The notes under the pieces were generated by a model. It did no database searches. It worked only from the letters and a program-made list of their open reading frames with translations, and had not been told where the DNA came from. Below, in pieces: positions 1 through 10,516 of a DNA stretch of 64,000 nt (the first letter of the stretch is position 1; every line of letters starts with the position of its first letter). The position numbers and the translations under genes are program-made. Source of the DNA: Coccinella septempunctata (Eukaryota > Arthropoda > Insecta > Coleoptera > Coccinellidae); contig NC_058192.1 of NCBI RefSeq assembly GCF_907165205.1, positions 8,060,001 through 8,124,000 on the forward strand, in the 5' to 3' direction.

Positions 1-664
1 CGATTTAAAAACGATGTAGACTTGTTAAACCGAATTGTTACTATGGATCAGACTTGGGTACATTTCTACGATCCAGAAACGGAGCAACAATCTATGGAAT
101 GGCGACACTCTGGTTCTCCAAGACCTTAGAAGTTTCGTGTCCAAAAATCTTTTCGAAAAGTTCAGTATTTTGGGATTGCAATGGAGAAATCATGATTGAT
201 TTTTTGGATACGGGTAGAACAATAACCAGAGATTACTTTTCGACATTACTGACCACTCTACGGGAAAAAATTAAAAAGAAAAGAAGCGGAAAGCTATCCA
301 AAGGTGTTTTGTTCTTGCAGGACACAAATCTCATGTTGGCAAATTCTTGATTTAGGGTTTGAAATACTAGAACACCCTCCTCATTCACCAGATTTGGCTC
401 CATCCGACTGTCATTCCTTTCCTCAACTGAAAAAAAGTTCAAAAGGTCGTAAATTTTCTTCCAACGAGGAGGTAATAAAAGCTGTGGAGATCTGGTTTGC
501 AGAGCAAGAAGAATCATTTTTTTTGAAAGGTCTAGAGACGTTGCAGGTTCGCTGTAATAAATGTATCCAATTAAGAGGAAACTATGTTGAGTAATGAAGT
601 ATTTTGACAATGAAATTTTGTTTGGTTCTGTAGTACGCTAAGAATTTTTCAATATATCCTCGTA
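1..664 (+). mobile_element. mariner element copy 1, 3' part, cut by window edge
   Basis: This is the 3' half of a Tc1/mariner-superfamily mariner element. It begins inside the transposase, just before the first catalytic Asp (MDQTW at 43-57; the other copies have MDETW). An in-frame TAG at 127-129 and a deletion shortly after it break the catalytic domain. The block around the second Asp (FLQD, about 312-323) has lost the following NAPAHK residues. The third Asp block survives as SPDLAPSD near 385-412. The reading ends in a degraded QLRGNYVE tail near 595. The outer end is the family 3' terminal repeat, ending in cctcgTA at 664. The copy is dead. Its 5' half lies outside the window. Confidence 0.93.
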
Positions 665-3265
665 CTATTGAATCATTCATCACAAAAAAAAACTCCACAC
701 AAAACAATTTCACTGGCTTGCCAGGGAGGTTGCCTTAGGAAAAGTTTCATTGATGTTTATCTCGTTCTTTAGTTAAAAAACTAAACTAAAAAAAAAAACT
801 AAGTTAAAAATAAGTCGAGCTTTAGTTAAAAAACCTTAATTTGTAAATTCTCATTTCGAGGATCCTCCACACAAAAGCACTGAACAATATCGAATTGAGT
901 AACAATAACCGAAGAAAACTGGCCTTGCCTAATCCGTCAGGACGCCAAACATTGGCCGTTAACTCGGCATTATTGAGCTGGACGTGTTGTGAACAGCCGG
1001 TGTCGGTATATCCACTGGCGTTCCGAAAATAAAAAGACAACGAAAGTGGCATTACCATAGGCATATAAATAGCCATAAAACGATGGAAAAGACAAAACCT
1101 GATTCTCACAAAATTTAAATTGAATGCTGCATATTATATAGAATATTCTAGGCGACATTCTGAGACGTCGTTAAAGATATATATGGGACAGTCGGGGATT
1201 CCTTTACATGGCGGTTATCTTGGAGCCCATTAACGAAAACTTTCGGTTTTGCTGAATTACGGTGATGCCTTCTTCAACATCTCCCGCTCGCACAGAATAC
1301 ACAAGACGCCTGATAAACGCCACGTCAATATCACGGAAATTTATCTATTCACGGTTTTGATCCGTTCATCAGTTTTGGGTTTATTGCTCGAAAATAAATC
1401 AGTGATGATTTTTCGTGATTTCAGAACATCGATTATGATGAAGCAATTCAATTCAGATCGATTTTTAATTGAGGATTAACTAGGGAATACTCCTTCTGAC
1501 GAAAATTATGTATTTTTTATGAAATATCTTTGAAACGTCACAATATGAAATAACCATATCAACCGTTTCCCAAAAAAACCATTTTAAGCACGTAAATATG
1601 AAAAATAAAACTGGATATTTAAAGTTTGAAGCGTTTTGTCAGAATTGCACAAGCTGGCAACATCGACTGAAATATGCCTTGATAATAAAGGACAACAAAT
1701 ACATTATCTTGATGAGATCGACAAAGATGGCTGTCTATGAAGTCTTCGACGAACGAGGAAGGTCGTAAAATTTTATGGGATTTTTATGGCCGGTTGCAGT
1801 TGAAGTTCGCCAGTAAGTACGCGCCTGTAGATCAACAGCTGTTATTTTATAAACAAGCGGATCGGACATTGTTCTTTTCATTGTCTTGTATGCGCTGTTG
1901 CCAAATCATAAAATCCGCACAAAGCGATTTAAATTTTAAAACCCCATATTTGAAGGATGATTTTGAATAGTTACCGCGGTGAATTTGAAAAAATCATGAA
2001 TGAAACTCATAATTATTTAGTTTAAACTTGCATATGCAGTGATAACCCAAATTGAGGAGAATTCCCCATTCTCTATATCCATGACCAGCTACCAATATGA
2101 TAGCACGCCTTTGCAACCTGAAAATATCACAACAAAATTTCCCCAAATCAGAACAGAATATTTCATTTTCGACTTCAACAAATCCGTGAATAACAGTTTT
2201 CAAAACCTTACCTTACCTATATTCATCCTCTTCGATAATGTAATGGTGATATAACAGAGTTAATATTCGCTTCGATTGTTTGATTGTCTTGACAAAAGAC
2301 CGTAGATGTTAGTAGATTTACTTGATTTCAGACCCCTTACTTTTGTTACTACAACAGTATCTACTAACCTCATGAAAACTGAATTTAATATCTTTTGGTA
2401 TACTTTTTCTTCAATTATTCTCTGAACTCAATAGAGAATGCAGGAATTTCATCAAATTTTTTTTTTCGCTATCGTAGAAAAATGATCATTGAATATAATA
2501 TCTGGTTCAATATTTAACTTTCAGGGTTATTATCGCCGTGTTCTACTAGACAGGATTTTCATTATGTTTCCATCATACTTCCTGATGTTAAAAATCTGAT
2601 CGACCCTCAAATGGATTACAAAGCTCATTAAAATGCGTACGCTTCTATTTGAATAGCAGTACACAACATAAATACTGAATTGAAATGAAAGGATATATGG
2701 TCTTAGCACTTATCCATAAATATGCAATATCCTAGAGTGCCATCACAGACATTATTCATAAACGTGAGAATGAAATTGTTAATGTCTCTGCAATATTAAT
2801 ATTTGATAGATAAATATCATATAATGATGTCGATTAACTGGGAAATCCATTGTCATTCGAGGCAGCCGAAGGACGATATGTTTCTGAGAAACTGCGCGGA
2901 TTTATGTTTTCATAAAGCGTAAGATGCATATCGATAAGGATTACGACATGGGAATTAATGACGAGAAATTCGTCCTGGAGGACTTGGCTTGAATATGACC
3001 GAGTTTCAAGACGTTCATGATGGAATTTTTTAATGGGAATATTGAACACGTCCCTTCTCATCAGTCACTTCATGTTTTGGTTCGGAATTCGTTCACCGAA
3101 CTTCAATAAAATGGTTGCGCAATGATGAAATTTGAACAATATGACCCGGGCTTTTTATTGGCTCCGATCTGTGGTATAGCAAAATGAGCCTACAAGAAAA
3201 GGTTCCCCTAAAAAGTATCTAGAGCTTAGTAAAATACGATATACCCCCTCACTGGCTTTCTTCCA
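665..3265. other. no gene recognised; AT-rich single-copy DNA
   Basis: There are only short open frames without recognisable motifs. I see no TIR, tail or tandem array. The part around 900-1330 looks somewhat richer in CpG than its flanks and could be regulatory, but nothing specific supports that. Confidence 0.4.
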
Positions 3266-4010
3266 TTTTTTTTTTGATGTAGCAGGGGGAAAATCTGCAA
3301 GACAGACGAACACACCCTCTCCTGAGGAGCAACAGTGTGGGGATTCTCACTCTCTTGAGCACGAGACCCACTAAAAACCCTTAACTGCTTCTTCATAGGC
3401 TCCGGGCATGTTGCCTATTAACCAGTTGACTCTTATGGTTTCTGGACTCTCACACGATCATAGTCGTGTTGATAGTTGTATGCTGCCTATATCTTTTATA
3501 GGTTAAGCTCTTCTTTGGTTACATTTAAATCCTTAACTGAGCTATCGGTCTTCGGTGGTAGGTTCTTGACCTTCTTGCTTCTTCTGTTGGATCGTAGTCG
3601 ACTAATCTTCGTAGTTCCTCATTTGGATGTTGTTTGGCTTTGTTGAATATCCTTTTCGCCTTTCTCTTCATAAATTCTGTAACTAGTAGATAGTTAATTA
3701 TGTCCCTAGGAGTAAAGTTTAACAGAGTACTAATATGGAAAAACCACATCAAATGTGCAGTTGATAAAACAAAAGCCGCAATGAGTAGACTTTATCCACT
3801 CATAGGCAGAAGAAGTCATATGAATAAGAACATCAAGTTGACGATGATTAAAACTATCGCGCGACCACAACTCACATATGGATCGGCGGCATGGGGCTTC
3901 GCAGCCAAGACCCACATCAAGAGATTACAGGCCACTGAGAATAAACTTCTTAGAATGGCGATGGATGTACCCTGGTTTGTTAGAAACAAACAAATCTACA
4001 AGGTCTTCGA
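3266..4010 (-). mobile_element. Jockey-type LINE 3' end with inverted 5' segment
   Basis: This is a 5'-truncated non-LTR retrotransposon on the minus strand. The tail is a run of T (minus-strand A) at 3266-3275, followed by 3'UTR. The end of the RT ORF (EFMKRKAKRIF to AQLRI stop) lies at 3525-3690. Past a filler of about 20 bp, the next upstream part of the same ORF (LGVKFNRVL to RNKQIYK) lies on the plus strand at about 3709-4001. The related copy at 12797-13583 carries both parts colinear, so here the 5' portion is inverted, with about 17 bp missing at the junction. The residues are the post-palm/thumb region of a Jockey-like RT (YLGVKL, WKNHIK, TYGSAAWG). It is non-functional. Confidence 0.85.
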
Positions 4011-4199
4011 CTGGCCTTCTTACAGGGCACTGGAGTCTAAGTAAGTACAGGTGCAGCTGAGCCAATTGGCGAGTCATTGCTGGGGCTGTCGTGGGGGCAG
4101 GTAGCTACGGAAGGGCTCTTTGTGTTCCTTAGGATCTGTTGGTACGTTTTACGATAATAGCCGTTCTGTGATTTTGACCCAGCATTACCTTTCGATGTT

Positions 4200-4663
4200 T
4201 AAAAACTTTCCACAGCCTGAAGTGGATGAAATTGCTGAGGAAGACGATCTAGGTTTCAGCAGGATGAGGCTGCAGCCACACAGCTCGAGTCTTTCATTTG
4301 GATCATCCTCGGTGAATTCCTGGAGGAATGTCACTTTGAAAGGATGAAATTTCTATATGTTTTAAGAATTCTCCTCACTGAAGACTGGTTTATTTCGAGG
4401 TCCTCAGCTACTGCCTATTGAGAACTTGAGGATTTTCTTGACCAGAGATGCATTTTGACATCTTCATTGAGGGCACTTTGACGATGATGTTCTGTTTGTC
4501 TTAAATGCCATTTTCCCAAAGTTCTTTTTCAATTTTGCTCATGGTTCTTTGCGACCTAAGAGGTTTACTCCTCCCTGAATGAACGAAGAACTTTTCCGAA
4601 GCTAATTACATGTCTTCTATAACTTTTTTGTTCGACACAAAACGATACCTCTTGACAATCCAT
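4200..4663 (-). pseudogene. decayed transposase-like ORF (DUF4817-type, N-terminal part)
   Basis: Read on the minus strand from an ATG at 4663 (MDCQEVSFCVEQKSYRRHV), this stretch gives pieces in changing frames: GKVLRSFREE, SALNEDV, AVAEDLEINQSSVRRILKT, then HPFKVTFLQEFTEDDPNERL. That order matches, from memory, the paired helix-turn-helix region of a Tc1/mariner-like transposase family common in insects and often annotated with DUF4817. There are several stops and at least two frameshifts. The catalytic part is not visible. The family assignment is inference from motif order; the presence of a broken ORF is seen directly. Confidence 0.55.
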
Positions 4664-4699
4664 TATTTTATTGGCTGAATGAAATTCGTTCGTTTGAGA

Positions 4700-5685
4700 A
4701 TTAGCCTATGCTTGTCAAATATATTTTTAACGGCGTTGAGTAAGAACTTATACCATTTCCTTGTATTAAAAAGAGCTCATTATTCTGTTCAATGTGTTGG
4801 ATAAAACAGCGGTCAACCACCCTGCAAAAACCTTCGACGCCTCACTTTAAAAGTGGTCGGGAAACGACCTGCCGCCGCTTTCTGACGGCCAATTTTCAGG
4901 AAACCGAACAATACGAAATCCAAGTAGTTCCTGCCACCCAAAAGCGATTTCTGCCTAGGGTTACCAATGTAACGTTCCACACCAGTCGGCTCATCACTAA
5001 TTGGCCCATCACACGTTATATCTAGACGTGTAACATAATTGTGCATTGATAATACCCTTTTTGTTCTTTGTTCTCAGGCGGATAGTCCGTTGCTTGTAGA
5101 GTTTTCTTGTCCGATTGCATTTGGTCATAGATGTTCCGTCGATTGTTTCGCATTTTAGATTCCAGATAGTGCTCGAATCGGAAAGTAATAATTTGTTCGA
5201 AACATGCGATTCCAACCGATTTGGCTCATGTAGGAACTTGGTGTTTATGTATCTAGATACTGAGAAACTTGTGTACCCTCCTATTAGTTCCTGTTGGAGT
5301 GGGCACTCCATCAATGCTGTCGCTACGTTCGGGAATCGAAGAAAAGAAAAATTACAATTCTTTTCGTTTTGTAGCTACCTTCAATATTTCTCTCAGCTTT
5401 CAGTTTCGACTAAATTACAAAGTAGGCTTAGTACATAAGCTAGTAGCTTTGCCATGATCATGAAGTTTATCCCATCATATTCATTCACCTGCTATATGAC
5501 GAAATAGACGAAGGTTTATTGAAAAATAAACCTAAGAAGAAGTAAAATTGAGGAAAGTCTTTTCAAATTTCAAAAAATAATCTTAATCATTTATTGTTTG
5601 GCAGTTTGGTATTCAATTATTAAAAAAAAGGGATTCGTGAAATGCAATTATTGAATTTGGATATTTATACTGAAAGATTTTTATA
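4700..5685. other. no gene recognised; CpG-containing island at 4800-5030
   Basis: The part at 4800-5030 is open on both strands and looks richer in GC, but neither translation resembles a known protein. The stretch at 5046-5450 also has overlapping frames without motifs. The remainder is AT-rich. Confidence 0.35.
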
Positions 5686-6202
5686 TGTAGGTTACAAATA
5701 TTAATTAATAACACTAGATTTTTGAGGTCAAAAGAAACACTTTTTTCCTATACCATTTCTTCCGATACGGCCCTGATAAAAAGATATAGCGGCATTAAGT
5801 TTTCATAATGAGATGTGCCACACCTGGAAAAACAAAATTATCTTCAGAATAACTAGCTAAATCTGTGACACTACACATCTGTGTACCCAAGTCAAATTTC
5901 ACACATACTCTTTTTTGGTATGTAGTTGTGATAATGAGAAAACTGGAAGACATAGGTAATATCTTGTGTTCGAAAAAGATTCATCAAAAAAAGGGAAAAT
6001 TATATTCCGAAATTCATTTCATTCAATAAAACCGCTTGTGAGACTGTGAGACAGAACTAAAAATAATATTTTTTTATGGTTTTTCAACAGCTATCTTTAA
6101 AACTCAGGCGATTCGGAAAAAATGATAAAGGAAAAAGGTATTTCCTTCGACCTCAAGAATTTACTGCTGAAATATTCGTACGAGTCAAAGACTCACCCTG
6201 TA
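5686..6202 (-). mobile_element. TIR/MITE family H, copy 1 (internally deleted)
   Basis: This is a non-autonomous DNA transposon. The right end reads gagtcaaagactcaccctgt followed by TA. The left end (tgtaggttacaaat...gaggtcaaaagaaacac) is its diverged inverted repeat. It shares about 100-bp TIRs and internal sequence with copies near 8.1, 17.1, 26.4 and 49.1 kb, but the middle is shorter. No coding potential is visible. Confidence 0.8.
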
Positions 6203-6861
6203 TATATTTAGCGATTTAAAAACACTTTTCATTAATTCTATCAAGATTTGAATAGGTAGTCTCCGTACACATATGTGGACAAGAAAGCTCCTAGATAACC
6301 ATCGCCTTCTGATAGGCTTATCTATAACTCAGCCATAAAACTACCGAATTGCCCATCTACATCGAATACTGCTCTATTAGAGCCCAAACAATGAACCGAT
6401 AACGGTTTTCAACGTGTCTACAATTAAACAAATTGTACCTACTAAATTTGTATGTCAATTGTTCGAATAAAGCTTTCTCATGGACTATAGGCGATCGTAT
6501 CTGCTCTTCGTATGTGCAAGTATTTTAAATACTGTAGCTATCGCACTCGCACATCTATTATAATAAGGCATGTAGAGAAAAGGGATGTGCGGGATTCGAA
6601 GGAAGGAATGGAAGAGGGAAAAAATTGAAAGATACGAGGATAAGGCCTTGTCTATTTATTCCACTCTCCAGCCAAGGACAACAAAAACAAGATGAGATGA
6701 AAATTTTGTTTCGATCGCTCAGTAAGAATAGTTTTATTTTTGAATTGATGAAGACGATACTCGATCAAAATCTTCAGTTGAATGTCTCCCAACTTGCTCC
6801 ATAAACTACTACAGGTTAAGTTGAGCTTGAACTTGGCCTAAATGTGAATAAATTCTACAAG
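6203..6861. other. no gene recognised
   Basis: AT-rich sequence between the H copy and the foldback-like element. I see no motif, repeat or coding signal. Confidence 0.4.
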
Positions 6862-7372
6862 AATAATCCAAGAGACCAACGAGACGAGATTTTCACAAAG
6901 CCTCGTCTTTATGTCATTGAGTCTCGACGCTGATATGTCACTAAGTCTCGTCGATGACACGTCATAAAGTTTCGTCATTATGTCATGAAGTCTAGACGCT
7001 GATATGTCATGAAGTCTCGTCGTTGACACGTCATAAAGTCTCGTCTTTAAGTCAGGAAGTCTCGGCGCCGATATGTCATGAAGTTTCCACGCTGATATGT
7101 CATGAAGTCTCGTCGATGACACGTCATAAGGTCTGGTCATTATGTCATGAATTTTAGACGCTGATATGTCATGAAGTCTCGTCCTTAAGTCATGAAGTTT
7201 CGACACTGATATGTCATGAAGTCTCGTCGATGACACGTCATAAAGTCTCGTCGCCAATATGTCATGTCTCTTCTTCTTGTTTTACACGGGACTTCAGAAG
7301 AGACTTCATGACATAAAGGCGAAACGAGACGAGGCTTTGCGAAAGTCTCATCTAGTTGGTCGATTGGACTCT
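6862..7372. mobile_element. foldback-like element with internal tandem array
   Basis: The two ends are imperfect inverted repeats of roughly 50 bp: the left end contains gagaccaac...cacaaagcctcgtc, and the right end carries its reverse complement around 7305-7370. Between them is a tandem array (see the separate entry) whose monomers also appear, inverted, near the right end (gacttcatgacataaa at 7302-7317). Long inverted ends carrying tandem repeats are typical of foldback elements. No transposase is present. The outer boundaries are uncertain by about 10 bp and no target duplication is clear. Confidence 0.65.
6895..7268 (-). repeat. ~23-bp monomer array with ~69-bp higher-order period
   Basis: Units such as gatatgtcatgaagtctcgt and gatgacacgtcataaagtct alternate. 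Read in the open minus frame they give a degenerate TRLxDxS repeat in blocks of 8, 8 and 7 residues, so three monomers make about 69 bp. The open frame of 139 codons (6838-7257) is best explained as a by-product of the repeat, not as a protein gene. Confidence 0.85.
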
Positions 7373-7375
7373 TCA

Positions 7376-8091
7376 TGTTGAAAATCAAGCGATTCAGTTT
7401 TTTTTAGTGGAGTTCTTTTATTGATGACTGGTGAAAAATGGAATGATGATGTTGGCCTTTGACGCATTTATCGAAAACGCGGACGGATTGAATACGTGCC
7501 CAACCCAGCCATTTCCGATAGCTTATGATGCAGAATCCACCAAAGCGGACGCGTAACAAACTACCATAAAGGCTCATATTAGTCCAATCGGCGCTAACAT
7601 ATCGATGCCGAATCGTTTGAAATTTACGTCTCTTATTTTATATAGGTACTCGCACTATAATGGCTCGACCTATCCGATAAATTATTCATCCGGCATTCGC
7701 TACATCGAAAGCAATAAGTTCGACAAATATTTAAATGGCCTGGGATGGTCACGTTTATTATGCCATTTGTAACCATCCCATATTAAAATTGTTAACGACC
7801 GCATTGTATTTTGAAAAAATTAAATCATTCCATTATACCGGGATCACCGGATATCCCTGCATTTATATTTTACCGGAACTCGATGGTGTTTTGTTCCGTA
7901 ATATCGATTGCGATCATATTAGCGTGAGCCATTACGAAAACACAAGGTTGCTCGATTCAGGTGTGATTCTGTTAAGTCCGTAGTCCGGACCTAAAGCAAA
8001 AAATTGATCAAGTTTGTCCATATTGGTTGGGAATTGGTTGAGTGCTGATTGTTAAGATGAAACACAATAATTAGCAGAAGAAAATTGATTA
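7376..8091. other. CpG-containing unique island, no gene recognised
   Basis: The part at about 7440-7990 has many CpG steps, no repeats and an 82-codon open frame (7735-7983) without recognisable motifs. It resembles non-coding regulatory sequence more than an exon, since I see no convincing codon pattern. Confidence 0.35.
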
Positions 8092-8781
8092 TACAGGACG
8101 AGTCTCTGACCCTGACTAATATTTCAACAGTAGATTCTTGACGTCAAAAGAAACACTTTTTTCTTTTACCATTTGTTCAGAATCGGCTAGGTTTCAAAGA
8201 TACAGGGTGTTAAAAAGCCATAAAAAATGTTATTTTTAGTTTTATCTCACAAGTGGTTTTTTCGAATGAAATGAATTTCAGAATATAGTTTTTCATTTAT
8301 CTGATTAATCTTTTTCGAACACAAGATATCACCCACATCTTCCAGTTTTCTCATTATGACCATAAATTGCCAAAAATTCAAAGAATCCAACTCTTGAAAC
8401 TAAGTTGGAAGATATCTAATGAATATTTGAACGTTTTGTGAAATAAAAGTATTTTTCATATTTTCTAGTATAATGCGCCGTTTTCGAGTAATTTGATGTT
8501 CAAAAATTAGAAAATATCTGTGAAATTTGAAAAATTGGGTACTTTGGCTGAATACAACTCTGTTTAAAAGATTCACAAATGTGTAGTGTCACAGATTTAG
8601 CTAGTTATTCTCAAGGTAATTTGGTTTTGCCAGGGGTGGCGCAGCTTATTATGAAAACTTTAAATGGCTATATCTTTTTATCAAGGCCGAATCGAAAAAA
8701 ATGGTATAGGAAAAAAGTGTTTCTTTTAGCCTCAAGAATGTAGTGTTAAAACATTGCTACAAGTCATAGACTCACCCTGTA
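8092..8781 (+). mobile_element. TIR/MITE family H, copy 2 (full-length, 690 bp)
   Basis: This is the most complete H copy. It begins TACAGGacgagtctctgac and ends gactcaccctgTA, so both ends carry TA and near-identical inverted termini. The inverted similarity extends inward about 100 bp, through the caaaagaaacacttttttc block. It is oriented opposite to copies 1, 3 and 4. There is no ORF. The TA at both ends suggests a Tc1/mariner- or pogo-type target, which is inference. Confidence 0.85.
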
Positions 8782-10388
8782 TATCATTGTGAAAAAAGGT
8801 TTATGGAGCTTATATTATCGATTGAGATCAAACACTACTAATAATATACAGGGTTGGGATAAATTATGGAATCAAGTACATCTCTATAAAAGAAAAAAGA
8901 CAATGTTTCTGAAATGGACAGTTTCTCCCTCTTTTCTGTGGACATAGACGTGAGTGTGGACCATTCAAAATTCCAGAAAAAACAATCGTAGATTGTGTGT
9001 TATCTCTTTCACATTTTTCTACCATAAAAATTCCGCTTAAAATCCGGTCTCTGCTCCGATTTCATAATTGCCATGGCAAGCCCTCTCTTTTGATTCTTTT
9101 CATTTCGGATTGATATGATAATTTGTCCGTTGCACAAAAGTTATTTCTATTAATACGTATTTGTTTCATCTGGCTGATTTTGTCTCATTTAAATAATAAT
9201 TGTCACTTTTGCTCTACACAAAGCAGAGAGTGGGCTTATTAAAATTGAATAAAGATTCAACGTATAACCATTTCCGCTGTGTTATCTGAACATCGAATTC
9301 TGTATGGTCCATAGAATTCAGGATGACTATGATAACTAGTTTGGGTTTTGGGGAATACGTTTTACACCAGCCAAAAAAGTGTATAAATAAAAAATCATCA
9401 ACTAATGTGTGTTGTGAATAAACTGTCTTTCACTTGACTCTTATGTAGATGTGTGAAATCGTTTAAGATTACTCTTTCTTGTGATTTATTCCATTGTTAA
9501 ATTGTTTTTCTTTGTAAATTTTTTGATTCAACTTTATAGATATGCTTCGTGATTTTCCTGTGTAAGGGGCAATGTAATGTAAGAGTTGCATCTTCTTTGT
9601 AGCAGCTTAGCGTCTAGTACATTCTATCATGAAGAAATGATACGGTCTCATCAATCGAACATTTTCCCACAATTTCTGCATTCCTTCAGTATCTGCTGTG
9701 TTTCCCCAGACACCAAACTGCCAGCCAATAACTCCTCCACAGCCATGCGTGTAATTGAAAAGCCATTCGAATTATAAATAACACAGTCATTTCTACTCAT
9801 TTAAGTCATTTGTCGCTATCTTCGTCATGAAATTCGCCTCGTACAAACACCACCAATATCTAATGGTTCTGATACACAGAGCGTGTAAAATTATGGCACA
9901 GCTCGAGTGTAAATGGTTGTTAGAAAGAATGCATTATCGTCATGCTCAAGGAACGGTGATTCCTTACCTGAGTGACATTAACAATTAAAAACCGGTGGAG
10001 TTGTCGGTTATCAATACAAACAATGAACTGATTCATTTTCCCGGGGTTATTAAACTCTGGCGATCCTTTTTTTTCGATTTTCCGCTTGGGAAACCTTTCC
10101 AAAATTGACTCAGAGTAGGCGAAAGATTGACTGGAAACAGGATCGAAAGTAATATAAATGGTAGGATTTTGACTGAAGAAAACTACTCTTCTACCACATC
10201 TTTTTATAATAACATTCTAAATTCTGGCAATTTTCATGCCCAGTGATTGGAATTTTCGAACGTGGAAAGTATTCTTCTGATCCTAGTAGTTATCGATTCA
10301 TTAGTATTGAATGTTCCTTTCAAAATTTTATATTTGTCCTGATTGTAGATAAGAAATTTTGGAGAATTACTTTTTCTTGTGGCCTTTA
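8782..10388. other. no gene recognised; one orphan TACAGGGTT terminus
   Basis: A single tatacagggttgggata motif at about 8847 resembles a MITE terminus, but no partner end is found nearby. The rest is AT-rich, with short open frames lacking motifs. Confidence 0.35.
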
Positions 10389-10516
10389 AGGTCCAACTCT
10401 TTCCTTAATTCGACTGTAACGGATAAGGACATTTGGCACTATTTTCAACCAATAATAAGTTAGTGATCGAATAGAGTTCCTGGTTTTGAGCTTCCCAGGA
10501 AAATATGGTATATGTA
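10389..10516 (+). mobile_element. LINE fragment, same family as 13584-13975
   Basis: About 130 bp closely matches the C-terminal RT region at 13807-13945. Shared blocks are ggtccaactcttt, aaggacatttgg, cactattttcaacca and agagttcctggttttga. There is an internal deletion relative to that copy. Both ends are truncated and there is no tail. Confidence 0.75.

Noticed and set aside
233..610. 125-codon minus-strand frame over the mariner fragment
   Set aside because: It is the antisense of the transposase, whose plus-strand motifs explain the sequence.
6838..7257. 139-codon open frame with TRLxDIS repeats, as a repetitive protein gene
   Set aside because: The codon periodicity follows the DNA tandem array of a foldback-like element; there is no start context, domain or independent coding evidence.
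6895..7268. CRISPR-like array
   Set aside because: The monomers are adjacent without unique spacers, and the sequence is eukaryotic.
8846..8880. Additional TACAGGGTT-ended MITE
   Set aside because: Only one terminus was found; no inverted partner within several kb.
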